A DNA stretch of 64,000 nt from Oscheius onirici. Taxonomy: Eukaryota > Nematoda > Chromadorea > Rhabditida > Rhabditidae. The notes under the pieces are model-generated. The model was not told the origin of the DNA and searched no databases. It saw nothing but the letters and a program-made list of their open reading frames with translations. The stretch lies in NCBI GenBank assembly GCA_932521025.1, contig OW051472.1, positions 1,860,001 to 1,924,000 on the forward strand, written 5' to 3'. The position numbers and the translations under genes were made by a program. Of the stretch, positions 26,901 through 33,987 are shown piece by piece. Each line of letters begins with the position of its first letter. The first letter of the stretch is position 1.

Positions 26901-29900
26901 TCCGCAATTTGACTTGACAGTGAAACATACCTTTCATTCTTGAACATTTGGATGTGATCCTCAGTTTTTACAATAACCGCCTCAATACGTTCAAACTTCC
27001 TTGAAGTTTCCTTTTTCACTATTTTTCTTCTATTTTTCACGTTTCTAAGCAAGTTTATCGAGTTCTTAGCGTGTAAAAAAACCTAATGGACGTGAAAAGA
27101 TTGAACATACGACCCTGACTTCTCTCTAAGCCGAATAGCTTTTGTATGTGCCGCAAAAGCCTACGGATGAATGTTTCATCAGTCTACTTACCGTTCTATG
27201 CCCCAAGTGAAACAAAAAAAAGTTGTGTTCATATGGAAACATTAATGTTTTCCAGAGCAGCACTCCCTTTTGAGTAGTCCCTGAAAGAAGTTTTTTCTTT
27301 TGAAATCATGCAGAACCTGCCTGATTCAATTTTTTCAGTCTCCTGTGATATAAAAAAGCTTTCAGCAATGCGAGGGCGGAGTCTGCTGTCCAATGCCAAT
27401 GTGTTCTACTGGCTCCATTGCTTCTTCAGTCTGCGGTATGGGAAATTCCTGTCCAATCGGGTATATTTGTGAAGGTTTTTATACTTTTCAATTCAAAAAA
27501 AAGTATAGCATTTAGGTCGTGGTTGCTGTCTAGAACCTCTTCCCCTCTGTCCAAATGGTGGTCGTGCTGCTCAAAGATGCAATCGTGGAGCGGAATGCCC
27601 GCCAGGATACGGCTGTACGCCTCTAGGTGAGGGTTTTCTTACCTTTTGAGAGAGATTGATATTTCTTGGACATATCCAGACGAAGTGAAGCATTACAACA
27701 AAAGTAAAGTTAGAAGGATACGCTGGAACAAAAAAAAAATTTTTTTCTCGACTGTCGGTTACCAAACTCCCTAGCCTTACAATTAGGCATACTGTAAAGT
27801 AGTTTTAGCGTTGGAAACGATTTACAGAAACACGACCGAAAGGGCTAGATGAGAAAGGTGTTCTTTGAAACATAAAACTGTGGAATGTTTTGAACGAAAC
27901 GAAACTACAGAGATTCTTAGGAACTCTAACTCTTTCCGTTTTATATTTTGTCGTTTCTTCACCATAAACCGGTTTTATTCATCAAAACAGGAATGAAAGG
28001 CATAGATCAAACGCTTTCGTGGCACGTGCAAATACGTAATTTGGCCTCTTTCCCGAAATTCTCACTGGGGAAGTTTAAATTTTGAGAGAAATTGGTTTCC
28101 AAAAGAATATCTCGATACCATCAAGCGTTACATCAAAATTCAAGTTGCCTATAAAGGTTCCTTGGAACAAAAATAGAACGTTTTTCACTTGTTTTGAGAA
28201 GCTAGATTTCAGTGGCGGGGCAATACATTTTTTATTGCTTCATCGTGGGATGCAGGACTGAATGAAGTACAACCAGAAGGGACAGGTAAAGCGACTCATT
28301 GAAGCATAAAATGTTTTTTGTGAAAGAAAATATCCACAAACAAGACCAAAGTGTCTTGAATATCATGGACTTATAGGAGTTTCTTGAAGCAGTATAAATT
28401 TCAGTGTCAGTAAAAGTTTTCTTTAGAGTTTGTACCGTTTTTTTCGGTTGAATGCCATGTGCTTTCCTGCAAAGTAGCAGGTTTTGCCAACGTCGGCAGT
28501 CTGTAAAACTTTTCCTTTCCCGAAGCCAAGCATCACAGCCAGTTTGAAATCCTTTTTTGCGCGTTGCACGACGCGGTGGTTTGGTTTCCCGTTGGCTGTT
28601 AGTGCGGCGCGCTGCAAACGAGAAATCGCGATATCTGGAAGGGCAGTGCTATCTTTGTTTTAAAAATGTTATGTCGGGTCAAAACAAAAGAAAATGTATA
28701 GAATTTCGGTCATTTCTTGACTTCCAGGAGTTTGGTCCATCGAAACACACATCGGTGGCATCGATATTACTTCTAGTTGAAACATACAAAATTTTTTACG
28801 TTCTGCACTAACTTTTCGGTTCCTCGATACCCTGTGAAACTGTATCTATCGATCATGGCTAAAAAACTGAAAAGGGAGCTATAGGACGAAAAACGAACCG
28901 ACCATGGGATAATTGTAACGCAGTTTTTCTGTCAGAATAACAGCGAATGCCGAAACAAAATGATTTTTTTGAGAATTAAAATTTCAGGTGGTTGCTGCCT
29001 TCTCTCAATGGATCCCGTCTGTCCAGCCAGATCCAATGCTGTCTGCCAGTGCTCACCAAACCAATCGTGTCCTCCCGGATCGTCGTGTGCCATGGGAACT
29101 TGTTGCAGTTCGAGTGAGTTTTTCTTGTTTCGGACGAGTTAGAATATGCATACACGTTCCTGTAGTCAATCGATTCAATTAATCAATCAACTACAGTTTC
29201 CAAAAAAATGAGTCGAGTAACTTTTGGATTAGAATACTAGCCTTTACTTCACACTCGCGCGGAAACAAGTGTTGCTCTAGCACTAGCCTTTTATCAAAAT
29301 GCTAAAACAAAAATCCCTTTCTTGGAAAATTGAGGGCCTTGCCTGTTTGGTGAGTATTGTCTTGGTTTGGTGAGTATGAGTTTTTTTTTGCCACTGCTTT
29401 GCTAGTATGGTTATCTCACGTTCCTATGTTCAGTCCTTGAGCTATTCCAACCAAAAAATATTTTCCAATAATTCAAAAAATGTAAGATCTCAGACTTTTT
29501 ACTTCTTACGCAGAATCACCACCAAACCTAAGACAACTGACTTTATGAGAAGCACATAAACATGATTTTTTTTTCAGTTTTTACTGCAACCAAAAGTTTG
29601 TGCTTCAGCCTGGTACTATAATCGCATAAGTTTTGGACGTTATAATTCGGTATCCGTGTGCAGTCCTATTTTAATATGAACAGAATTTGAATTCGCCATA
29701 ATGTGCTGCAAACATATCGTTTTTGGTTGATCACAAAAGTTTCATGTCTCCGGAAAATACCGTAATCTATCTCACGAATGTGCTGGAAAGTGATTTGATT
29801 GAAAAAATAAACGTGCGCTTTGATTGGAAAAATAACCTACATCTTGTATTTCTAAATTCGTTTGTTTTGCTAGTTGAGGACATTGAAGCTATTGTTCCAG

Positions 29901-32899
29901 CAAAAATGAGCATTTTCAGCCGTGACAGCCTTCAACCAAGTACCTGGAACTGGATGTCAGGCCTCAACGCAGTGCAACGGCTACAACAGTAACTGCGCTC
30001 AGTGTGTACAGGTATAACTTTAAAGATACCTATCTCTACACTTTTTTCTATTATAGTTCTTGAGTTGTAGTTGGAAAATTTTTCAAGACTTCCAAGGGAA
30101 ATGGTAATTTTTCAAGAAACAAGTAGCAAGTGATATTCCCTAGGAAGCTTCAAAATGACCCTGACATTGTGTGTGGTTCTAAAGTTCTCCTTCCTTTTTG
30201 AATAACATACTGAACCCGAAACTGAATAGAACAATTGTGCACGTACATATATTTGGGGTCGTTACTGAAAGTTGATCAACTCCCACAAAATGCGAACTTT
30301 TTATGACTAGAACTTGAACAAGAAGAGTTTCAATTTTTTACTTTTTTTCCCATCAAGTCTGCAACCAGCGACGTGTGACGAAAATAGCTTGCTTAGTAGC
30401 TTCGTTGAAACAAAAATGAAAGAAAAATGCCGTTCATTTTTTGATAAAAACTGAACAGTTTAGAACATCTCACGTTTACTAAATGAGTGAAACAAAAAAC
30501 CGCAAAAAAAGTCATTAGTCTGGCACTGAAGATGGTCCAGTTCAGCCGATCGTAAACGGAACTTTTTGTAGTCCTTCTCAAGTGAAAAAAAACTTTCAAA
30601 TCTACACTTTTCAAATAAAAATATGCTGTTTTTTCTGAAATCGATAACCTAGGCCAAGTGAAAGTCAGTTCTTCTTTGCCTTTAGTCCCTTCAGTGAAAC
30701 AAAAACAGTCCCTTTCAGGGAGTCTGCGCCTGTACAAACGGAGCTGCTTCCAACGGAGCCAGCTGTCTTCAGATGCCAATGAATGTGCTGAGCTTGGCGA
30801 GAAATGGATGTGATCAGTACGGGTCGCCGTGCAAGTGAGTCAAAACAATGGTCATTTTCGTATTTTTTTGGCACCGCCTCGGACTGGCAGATGCTGGCCG
30901 CTATAGGCTTGTCCCTCGTAAATACCGCAAAAAGTAAAAAGAAACTTCTTTGGAAAATTTATCCCGGAAACGTCGGTACAAAAACTGTTATTGTTCGGAA
31001 TCCTTCCATAGTCCAAATCTAAGCGATGAAATTCCCTACATAATGATATAACAGTATAAAGGATACTGTGTTTATTGACCTTACAGAACATAGGGAACGA
31101 GAGATAAGCCTATAGCGGCCAGCATCTGCCCATCCGAGGCGGGGCCCATCAGGTGATGACGGAGGGGACCGGAGATCAGCACACATACTTTTCATAGTTT
31201 TTACTTGTTTGGTGGTGCTCGTGGCTGGTTCTGTGATTTTTTCTTCTTCTAAAACCTATCATTTTTGCTTCACGTTACTACGGTACCGCCTGGATAACAA
31301 ACTTTGCCTACCTATCAGTACGCGTCTTCTCAACGACTTGAAATGCGTTTCTTTTGAGTCTGCACGGTTTTTTTTGTAATTTTTTTTAATGTTTCATGCA
31401 TACTGTTTACTGGACACGGATGCACTAGAACAATCAAACCTTGCTGAAAGTCGGAGAAAAAAACGAGCTCGAAAAAATATGTTTTATCAGTGCTCTTTAC
31501 AGGACAGTAAGAGAGTACAACAATCAATGTTTGTCACCGTATATATCCAAAAAAAAAAATCTCAGACACCGGAAGTACTCTCATGACACACACAGACAAT
31601 TTTTCTTTGTTTCACCAATGTCAAAAATAGTCCAAAAGAAGTTACAACAATGTCGTGTTGAAAAATAACCAGAAAATACGATTGTTCGTGATATCTGAAA
31701 ACAATTTTTATAAGTTTCATTAGTTCTTTATGGTGTAACGGAAATCAGAGAGATAGTAAACGGTAGAGTAAATGAAGAAATACAGAACAACAAGACCAAA
31801 ACTTCCAGATTCTCGCTCTCAACAGCCAGAAGACGTCCTCTCTTTGCTCCTACTGGAAATATCACCGAAACGCCTCGTAAGTGACGATTTCTAAAGGAAA
31901 ATATCAAAATTTTAGTGTTCTTCAATGTGGCCCAAGTACGAAAATGTGTGACGAACGCCACACATGTGGAAATGGATCCGGACAGCACGTGTCTCCCAAG
32001 TGAGAAGTGTATCAATGGAGAGTGCAGAATGTTAGTTTTTTTTAGAGTTTGGTTCCCGCAACTGAAACGTTTATAATAGTAAGAAACAATCCTACGCAGA
32101 GAATATAATTTCGTTACCGAGATGCATCAAACAAATTTTAATATTTTGGGCAAAATTTCACGTTCTTTTCTTTTACTGGAGAAACTGTAAGATAGTTTGA
32201 AGCTTTTTCAACTTCAATGTTTCTCAAAAAGGGTATAAGAGAAAAAGTTCTGCGTATTTACTCACCATCCTGATCTTTGCAAAAAACCAATACAAAGTTT
32301 TACCTATAAGAAGTATTTTCACGACACGGATGTTCTAATCTGCAATTGAGAACCATTTTCTCAGCCACATATTTTTGTCGGTCCTCTTTGGTAGGCTAAC
32401 TCAGACTCCGTGGAAAAATTTCCGAAGAAAGTAGGCTTATGAACGAAAGAATTTTATGTTTCGTCCAGTTCATATAAGAAAATTCGATTTTTCTAATCAC
32501 TAGTTCTTGTCTTGTGTCACAAATCGTCTAGCTTGTTCTACCTCGTGAAAACCTGCAAACATTTCAGGAAACTATGGCCTGGAGAGTATGGCTGTTCTAC
32601 TGACATTGAGTGCTCGTCCAGATGTCCAAATAGTTACTGTGAGAAGAGGAAGAGTGACAAAAATGTGGCGCAATGTCAATGTCGCGAAGGACTTCTTCTC
32701 TACGGGCGTTGTTGTGAGTTTTTTGACCCAGAGAGAGACAGAGAGACAGTAACTGACTAAATCTTTTCCAGTCTCCGAGTGTCCCAAAGGCTTCCACGAA
32801 TCCGGAGCTTTCTGCATGCACGACGATGAGGATTCATTTTGGGGCGATGCTGACGCCCAAGACCAGTTGAAGGCTCTCCTAAACGCTGGAAGCTGCTAA
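2..32899 (+). CDS. Large cysteine-rich secreted/matrix protein gene with chitin-binding and CC-module repeats (5' partial)
   Basis: Multi-exon gene whose 3' end is in the window. Exons read: 2-128, 1162-1313, 1354-1526, (candidate 6135-6304), 8585-8691, 8748-8925, 12418-12529, 12710-12827, 14693-14761, 14803-14863, 15703-15759, 15819-15893, 17009-17158, 18475-18572, 19950-20090, 20999-21070, 21110-21215, 23543-23648, 24549-24634, 25640-25721, 25765-25828, 27366-27474, 27516-27626, 28988-29113, 29920-30011, 30719-30834, 31809-31876, 31916-32030, 32568-32713, 32772-32899. Splice phases agree at every junction from 8585 to the TAA, strong evidence for an intact gene. The product has Ser/Pro/Tyr-rich sequence, two peritrophin-A-like domains, then about 14 modules ending in a Cys-Cys pair, usually CCP, resembling lustrin or EB cysteine repeats. 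By analogy with such families it is probably an extracellular matrix, cuticle or eggshell-type protein (inference). The start codon and signal peptide lie upstream of the window. I do not recognise the specific orthologue. Confidence 0.85.
129..1161 (+). other. Intron with a TTAA-MITE end fragment
   Basis: About 1 kb between the first two visible exons. It holds one end of the TTAA-type MITE family (AGGGACAGTCCC from 723, preceded by TTAA), running to about 800. No exon was found in the rest. Confidence 0.6.
723..805. repeat. End fragment of TTAA-flanked MITE family
   Basis: Starts with TTAA followed by AGGGACAGTCCCGTTGTG and carries the GC-rich block (CCCGCAGGGGAAATCAGGC, then GGGACCCACGACAAATTT) found inside the complete copies at 9,698, 34,470 and 54,648. 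The other end is absent, so it is truncated. Confidence 0.7.
3137..3390. mobile_element. hAT-type MITE with 8-bp target duplication (GAGTC-rich interior)
   Basis: A 254-bp element with ends TATACTTGGGC and GCCCAAGTATA, flanked by perfect 8-bp direct repeats TTGAATAG at 3129-3136 and 3391-3398. The subterminal regions consist of reiterated GAGTC/GACTC words in opposite orientation at the two sides. An 8-bp duplication with short inverted ends is the hAT signature. It has no coding capacity, so it is non-autonomous. Confidence 0.8.
3480..3556 (+). repeat. tRNA-like sequence (probable SINE/pseudo-tRNA)
   Basis: AGACAAGTGGATA resembles a Pol III A box and AGTTCAATCCC about 40 nt later resembles a B box. 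I could not form a clean acceptor stem, so a tRNA-derived repeat is favoured over a functional tRNA. Confidence 0.4.
3625..3682. repeat. 58-bp near-perfect palindrome
   Basis: GATGAGCGCGTTTAATGATC... pairs with its reverse complement ending GTGCTCATC. The arms are 28 bp with about two mismatches and a 2-nt centre. It could extrude as a cruciform or form a hairpin RNA. No flanking duplication was recognised. Confidence 0.8.
4130..5010. repeat. Dispersed repeat with internal palindrome; inverted partner at 18,600-19,350
   Basis: The region from about 4,330 to 4,985 matches 18,600-19,350 in reverse orientation. Shared landmarks include AAATTCTATGAATTTTGAC, the ACCGGTC-containing stretch, and the GGCGGGGAACGGTCGAATGC block. 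At 4,160-4,350 it also has its own inverted repeat: about 55-bp arms around GGATTCTTTGAAGAGAAAGG separated by about 70 bp. The part at 4,920-5,010 carries a minus-strand B-box-like GGTTCGATCC. ORFs here are chance frames of the repeat. Confidence 0.7.
6135..6304 (+). CDS. Candidate bridging exon of the cysteine-rich gene (frame uncertain)
   Basis: An open frame from an AG at 6134 to a GTGAGA donor at 6305 accepts phase 2 and ends in phase 1, exactly what is needed to join 1526 to 8585. It contains two cysteines (LCPP and ICGK). Against it, the first bases are pyrimidine-rich like an acceptor tract. An alternative frame from about 6,193 gives a Pro/Tyr-rich sequence more like the upstream exons but is blocked by a TGA, as if a base were gained in the CCCCC run near 6,202. 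This is a low-confidence model. Confidence 0.3.
6305..8584 (+). other. Intronic stretch, nothing recognised
   Basis: About 2.3 kb of AT-rich sequence before the first chitin-binding exon. No supported exon or well-bounded repeat was seen. The ORFs near 7,551-7,950 lack splice context and domain similarity. Confidence 0.4.
8585..8925 (+). CDS. Chitin-binding (peritrophin-A-like) domain 1, two exons
   Basis: Exons 8585-8691 and 8748-8925 are joined across a 56-bp intron in phase 0. The domain follows the CBM14 layout: N-terminal Cys, a RFYEC motif at the end of the first half, then a Trp, RDCPTSHEFDETKQKCV with the conserved Cys-Pro, Phe-Asp and final Cys-Val. It has four of the usual six cysteines. 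A Cys-rich tail follows (TCGANPSATGCSAPC). Peritrophin-type domains bind chitin in cuticle, eggshell or pharyngeal matrices. The intron splits the domain at the same place as in domain 2, suggesting duplication. Confidence 0.8.
9698..10068. mobile_element. Complete TTAA-flanked MITE
   Basis: About 371 bp with inverted ends AGGGACAGTCC and GGACTGTCCCT, each abutting TTAA (9694-9697 and 10069-10072). TTAA target duplication is typical of piggyBac-type elements and their MITEs. No coding region. The interior contains blocks shared with copies at 34,470, 51,123 and 54,648. Confidence 0.8.
10186..10250 (+). repeat. Three-unit tandem repeat
   Basis: Three tandem units of roughly ACTTTATGCCCGCGGANCGT. 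Related single words (AGCGTACTTTA) occur near 24,805 and 33,847, next to other pieces of the TTAA MITE neighbourhood. Confidence 0.65.
10568..12062 (-). mobile_element. Tc1/mariner-type transposon with Tc3-like long terminal repeats, degenerate
   Basis: About 1.5 kb flanked by TA, with ends TAGTCCTGGCC / GGCCAGGACTA. Each end is a long imperfect inverted repeat of about 190 bp. The motif GGCCAAAATTTTTGAGTCAC occurs twice per end in the same orientation, outermost and about 165 bp inside (10,731-10,755 and 11,877-11,901). This IR/DR layout resembles Tc3 and Sleeping Beauty, where transposase binds both sites. The interior carries a broken transposase on the minus strand. Confidence 0.85.
10765..11795 (-). 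pseudogene. Tc1/mariner transposase, frameshifted
   Basis: Read from 11,795 downward. An N-terminal helix-turn-helix part (YRKVASKFGVAYNTVMNIVK) is followed by the first catalytic Asp in WIFSDEKRFSIDGPDN, then QQDGSKVHDN with the second Asp, then SPDLNIIENVWALL with the third acidic residue (Glu). These are the DDE landmarks of Tc1-like enzymes. The parts lie in different frames: shifts near 11,490, upstream of the second Asp, and between the second Asp and the Glu. The copy is therefore inactive. Confidence 0.85.
12418..12827 (+). CDS. Chitin-binding (peritrophin-A-like) domain 2, two exons
   Basis: Exons 12418-12529 and 12710-12827. The first half has APCNWMSSSLVRDP then SSSYFLMCA. The second half has SCGEWQRIPCAANTVFD and ends SLCVPS. 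The aromatic-Cys then Trp, Cys, Phe-Asp and Cys-Val order matches domain 1, and the intron falls between the same two halves. Phase 1 entry from 8925 and phase 0 exit to 14693 are consistent. Confidence 0.78.
12828..14692 (+). other. Intron dominated by a large palindromic element
   Basis: The intron holds the TA-flanked fold-back element 13,190-14,135. The remaining 350-550 bp on each side show no recognised feature. Confidence 0.6.
13190..14135. mobile_element. Fold-back (palindromic) element with tRNA-like modules, TA-flanked
   Basis: Starts TTAGGTCGCCAACTAAG and ends with the reverse complement, with TA on both sides. The arms are about 340-420 bp with roughly 185 bp between them. Each arm includes a B-box-like sequence: GGGTTCGATTCC at about 13,468 and, in reverse, GGACTCGAACCC at about 13,757. 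The right arm also has a reversed A-box-like TGGCGCAGTGG at about 13,799. A diverged single-arm copy lies near 39,205-39,395. Confidence 0.8.
14693..14863 (+). CDS. Cysteine module 1 (two exons)
   Basis: Exons 14693-14761 and 14803-14863 with a 41-bp intron. The protein reads VAVCNCASTSAPNNCPG.., a TTCK, then NVCCMQ. The cysteine spacing (C-x-C, C, C, CC) founds the repeated pattern of the following modules. Phases 0/0/1 match both neighbours. Confidence 0.75.
15703..15893 (+). CDS. Cysteine module 2 (two exons)
   Basis: Exons 15703-15759 (donor GTGAGTTA) and 15819-15893. Protein: LCPGSNVPPLASCNEQCPE, then YSSCTQGIGCCPVPVGN. Same C-P-G start and CCP end as module 3. Boundaries are canonical and in phase. 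Confidence 0.78.
15894..17008 (+). other. Intron, nothing recognised
   Basis: About 1.1 kb of AT-rich sequence between modules 2 and 3. ORFs on both strands around 16,487-16,938 look like chance frames in low-complexity sequence. Confidence 0.4.
17009..17158 (+). CDS. Cysteine module 3
   Basis: Single exon preceded by TTTCAG. Protein begins SLCPGSYAPPIGQCGSCPSG and continues TLCNQQLNMCCPQ. It is close to module 2 in its LCPGS start and CCP end, which supports a tandem duplication origin. Confidence 0.82.
17421..17685. mobile_element. hAT-type MITE (GCGGAT-rich interior)
   Basis: 265 bp with ends CTGGGATGGGCGGA / TCCGCCCATCCCTG and an 8-bp duplication GTCCCAGA (17413-17420) versus GTCCCAGT (17686-17693), seven of eight matching. 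The subterminal parts are runs of GCGGAT and ATCCGC words. Non-coding. Confidence 0.75.
17853..17904 (+). repeat. (GA)n microsatellite
   Basis: About 26 uninterrupted GA units inside an intron. Likely length-polymorphic. Confidence 0.95.
18475..18572 (+). CDS. Cysteine module 4
   Basis: Exon after TTTTTAG, ending at CAG before GTACTG. Protein: NGSPATTPCSSGCSSGYG, then CFQGACCPLTCPVGQ. The C-x3-C-x5-C-x4-CCP spacing recurs in the later modules. In phase with both neighbours. Confidence 0.82.
18598..19350. repeat. Dispersed repeat, inverted partner of 4,330-5,000
   Basis: Matches the earlier repeat in reverse orientation over roughly 700 bp with moderate divergence. It lies inside the intron between modules 4 and 5. 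Confidence 0.7.
19410..19690 (+). repeat. Direct repeat pair of about 55 bp
   Basis: The block around AAAGTCAAATCCTCGTCTTT occurs at about 19,412-19,465 and again at about 19,635-19,690 in the same orientation, nearly identical. The spacer has no recognised content. Confidence 0.8.
19950..20090 (+). CDS. Cysteine module 5
   Basis: Exon of 47 codons in phase 0 on both sides. Protein starts TAIGFCASGGCGTGQCNKAA, has a CCC triplet, then LPVCSNGQQSQKRCSVDP. The second half (CSNG..RC) is like the linker seen after later CCP motifs. Confidence 0.82.
20404..20487. mobile_element. 84-bp hAT-type MITE, short relative of 42,391-42,711
   Basis: Starts TAGACATGGCTGACGGGCCG and ends AGCCATTTCTAG, with perfect 8-bp duplication GGGGTTAT at 20396-20403 and 20488-20495. 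The left half matches the 321-bp element at 42,391 nearly base for base, so this is an internally deleted copy of the same family at a different target. Confidence 0.8.
20999..21215 (+). CDS. Cysteine modules 6 and 7 (two exons)
   Basis: Exons 20999-21070 and 21110-21215. Protein: ECGPNMECSNGGCCPMPFCP, then ASSRCRFGNTCVAG.., CMEGLCCPLPRCPNGVISL. The donor GTAAGC after CTT G leaves phase 1. That phase suits both the next module at 23,543 and an alternative terminal exon at 21,675. Confidence 0.82.
21675..21745 (+). CDS. Candidate alternative terminal exon (acidic tail)
   Basis: After a TTTTCTACAG acceptor, an in-phase frame from exon 21215 runs 23 codons to TAA: VSAKNEDNIETSDD.. then FDATDE. 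It would give a truncated isoform with an acidic end, comparable in charge to the main C-terminus. Phase agreement alone has a one-in-three chance, and no AATAAA was seen just after it. Speculative. Confidence 0.25.
21746..23542 (+). other. Intron with unresolved coding-like segments
   Basis: Contains frames that look protein-like but do not join to the main gene: a 91-codon ORF at 22,067-22,342 (+), an overlapping one on the minus strand (22,013-22,225), and short frames at 21,790-21,860. A dispersed repeat lies at about 22,698-22,830. An old gene fragment or retroelement remnant is possible. Confidence 0.35.
23543..23648 (+). CDS. Cysteine module 8
   Basis: Exon after TTTTCAG. Protein: GLCTRTLDCGRAGVECSNGA, then CCPLPTCPGNVVSIQ. 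Ends in phase 2. ECSNG.CCP is nearly identical to module 6. Confidence 0.82.
23730..24350. repeat. Dispersed repeat family (CTTCCAGGGCTAAAGT block)
   Basis: The block from the intron start (about 23,744-23,860) reappears inverted at about 39,500-39,630 and more distantly near 43,480-43,540 and 63,260-63,320. The 39.5 kb copy shares the CGAAGTCATGAATTTATACT and CACTCTTCC.. stretches. Function unknown. Confidence 0.55.
24549..24634 (+). CDS. Cysteine module 9
   Basis: Exon after TTTTTTAG. Protein: RCSTGCNNCCPGGFTC, then TNGGCCPLPKCPTG. Note two CC pairs in one exon. Phase 2 in, phase 1 out, consistent with neighbours. Confidence 0.82.
24700..25192. repeat. Composite MITE remnant ending in TTAA
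   Basis: The right end reads ATAATGAGACTGTCCCT followed by TTAA (25193-25196), the TTAA-MITE terminus. The left half shares the ..GCTATCACTAGAAGAATACTGATG.. stretch with 34,735-34,790. A matching left TTAA terminus was not found. Confidence 0.55.
25640..25828 (+). CDS. Cysteine modules 10 and start of 11 (two exons)
   Basis: Exons 25640-25721 and 25765-25828 with a 43-bp intron. Protein: LVALSTCSNSCIGGSEC, INGGCCPLPR, then CPTGIAATRRCQMGIGCSPG. The last part begins a module completed by the exon at 27,366. Confidence 0.82.
25829..27365 (+). other. Intron, nothing recognised
   Basis: About 1.5 kb of AT-rich sequence. A short tandem duplication AGGGACTCTTTTACAAGAGT / AGGGACTCTTTTACAAAACG occurs at about 26,860-26,900. 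No exon or bounded transposon was recognised. Confidence 0.45.
27366..27626 (+). CDS. Cysteine modules 11-12 (two exons)
   Basis: Exons 27366-27474 and 27516-27626. The first donor is at TGT GAA G|GTTTTT, not the earlier GTATAT, because only that keeps the frame and gives CPIGYICEGRGCC. Protein: QCEGGVCCPMPMCSTG.., SSVCGMGNSCPIGYICEG, RGCCLEPLPLCPNGG, RCNRGAECPPGYGCTPLG. Same cysteine spacing as before. Confidence 0.82.
27627..28987 (+). other. Intron, nothing recognised
   Basis: About 1.36 kb without supported exon, RNA gene or bounded repeat. Confidence 0.45.
28988..29113 (+). CDS. Cysteine modules 13-14
   Basis: Exon after TTTCAG, phase 1 in and out. Protein: GGCCLLSMDPVCPARSNAVC, then QCSPNQSCPPGSSCAMGTC, CSS. 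This is the last CC-type module before the spacing changes. Confidence 0.82.
29920..30011 (+). CDS. EB-like cysteine segment
   Basis: Exon in phase. Protein: TVTAFNQVPGTGCQASTQC, NGYNSNCAQCVQ. The C-x5-C-x6-C-x2-C spacing differs from the CCP modules and is closer to nematode EB-type cysteine domains (inference). Confidence 0.75.
30719..30834 (+). CDS. EB-like cysteine segment, continued
   Basis: Exon after CTTTCAG. Protein: GVCACTNGAASNGASCLQMP, then ..RNGCDQYGSPCK. Ends phase 2 at GTGAGT. Confidence 0.75.
30871..31147. mobile_element. MITE-like inverted-repeat element
   Basis: Terminal inverted repeats of about 43 bp: CTCGGACTGGCAGATGCTGG.. at 30,879 pairs with ..CCAGCATCTGCCCATCCGAG at 31,119-31,138. 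The interior (about 180 bp) is non-coding. No clear target duplication was seen, so the superfamily is unassigned. It lies 36 bp after an exon. Confidence 0.7.
31809..32030 (+). CDS. C-terminal region exons (linker and cysteine segment)
   Basis: Exons 31809-31876 and 31916-32030. The first encodes a basic, cysteine-free linker with an N-glycosylation motif (NIT). The second encodes LFFNVAQVRKCVTNATHVEM, then STCLPSEKCINGECRM, with a second N-glycosylation motif (NAT). The donor GTTAGT leaves phase 2. Confidence 0.75.
32568..32899 (+). CDS. Last two exons, C-terminus and stop
   Basis: Exons 32568-32713 and 32772-32899. Protein: YGCSTDIECSSRCPNSYC, CQCREGLLLYGRC, then SECPKGFHESGAFCMHDDED and an acidic tail ending LKALLNAGSC with TAA at 32897-32899. 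The cysteine spacing resembles an EGF/EB-type module. Confidence 0.85.
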
Positions 32900-33025
32900 T
32901 TTTATATTTTTGAGCCTAAAATATTGTAATTATTGAAAAATACTAATTGCATTCCTGCCCTCGAGAATTCCGATGCTCTGATACTCGCTCTCTAGCTCTC
33001 TATTTATCCTGGTGCTTTTGTGATA

Positions 33026-33031
33026 AATAAA
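33026..33031 (+). terminator. Polyadenylation signal AATAAA of the cysteine-rich gene
   Basis: AATAAA about 127 bp after the TAA at 32,899, at a usual nematode 3'UTR distance. Confidence 0.7.
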
Positions 33032-33116
33032 TTTTCTTATAAAAATCGTCGTGGTTGATGCAGTTACACCTGTATGCCTCTTGTCTCAGTGTATTAGCCT
33101 CTATTTAAGTTCATGA

Positions 33117-33660
33117 ATGCAGTCAAAGCGCGGCGCCGCCTCGCTCGCATGCCTAGTGGATAAGTGCGTCGACTATGAAACACATGGTCAAGGTTCGACT
33201 CCCCGTGTGTCAAAAGTGTTCGATATGTCTAACATTCTCTTTTGTTTATTCCACTTCGAAAAACTAATTTTTCTTCAAAAATTGTTGCACTTGTCTCATT
33301 TTCGCTACGACTAACCTCGCAACTTGACTGACGGTTTTCATACCGAAGGCGGGATTTTTAGCCCAAACTCTGTTCTGCAAAGTTGTAGAACAGACGAAAA
33401 ACTACAAGTTTGCAGAACATCGCAAAGCTCAAAAACGAGTTTCTTCGTGAGAAACTGTCAGCGCGCCGAACCCTCTAACCGTCCTCTTCAACGGGTGGCT
33501 CCGCCGCTCTTTGAGTCCTCTGTTTTACATAAACCTCTTTGAACTTATATGCAAAAAAAACCGACAACACAAGGAATTGAATCGGTGACTTTAAAATTAG
33601 TAGAAACATATCTTATCCACTGTGCCAGTGTCCTTTGTAGACCACCGCCGCGCTGAAAAA
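33117..33660. repeat. Inverted pair of tRNA-like sequences
   Basis: At 33,148-33,215 (+) ATGCCTAGTGGATAAGTGCG and GGTTCGACTCC resemble A and B boxes. At 33,561-33,633 the reverse strand reads TGGCACAGTGGATAAG then GATTCAATTCC. GC-rich ends near 33,125 and 33,645 (GCGCGGCG / CGCCGCGC) are roughly complementary. This looks like another fold-back carrying a tRNA-like module in each arm. Confidence 0.5.
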
Positions 33661-33987
33661 ATTCAAACGGGGGGTAGAGCTACCCTCGCTTTAAAGAAGG
33701 GTTATCACTCTCGTGGTGCATCTCAGTTGGGCTGTAGAAGTCATAACTTTCCTTCCTTGTTGCATAAATCGAACTTGGTTATTCTTCAGCGGAAGAATAG
33801 GCGAGCCCCATCAATCACAAGCGAGTTTCAGTTCATTTCAACAGAAAGCGTACTTTATACCTCTTTTAAGGTCTCCACTCTAGTACCCGCCTTGTCCACG
33901 TATCGCTATGGGCTACTTTCCTCGCAAAATCCCATTTCCTTTTAACCCATCTCTCCCGGATGTCTGTGGCTCCTTTTAACAATGTTT

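Noticed and set aside
33148..33215. Functional tRNA gene
   Set aside because: A- and B-box-like words are present, but no proper acceptor stem or anticodon arm could be formed. A tRNA-derived repeat is more likely.
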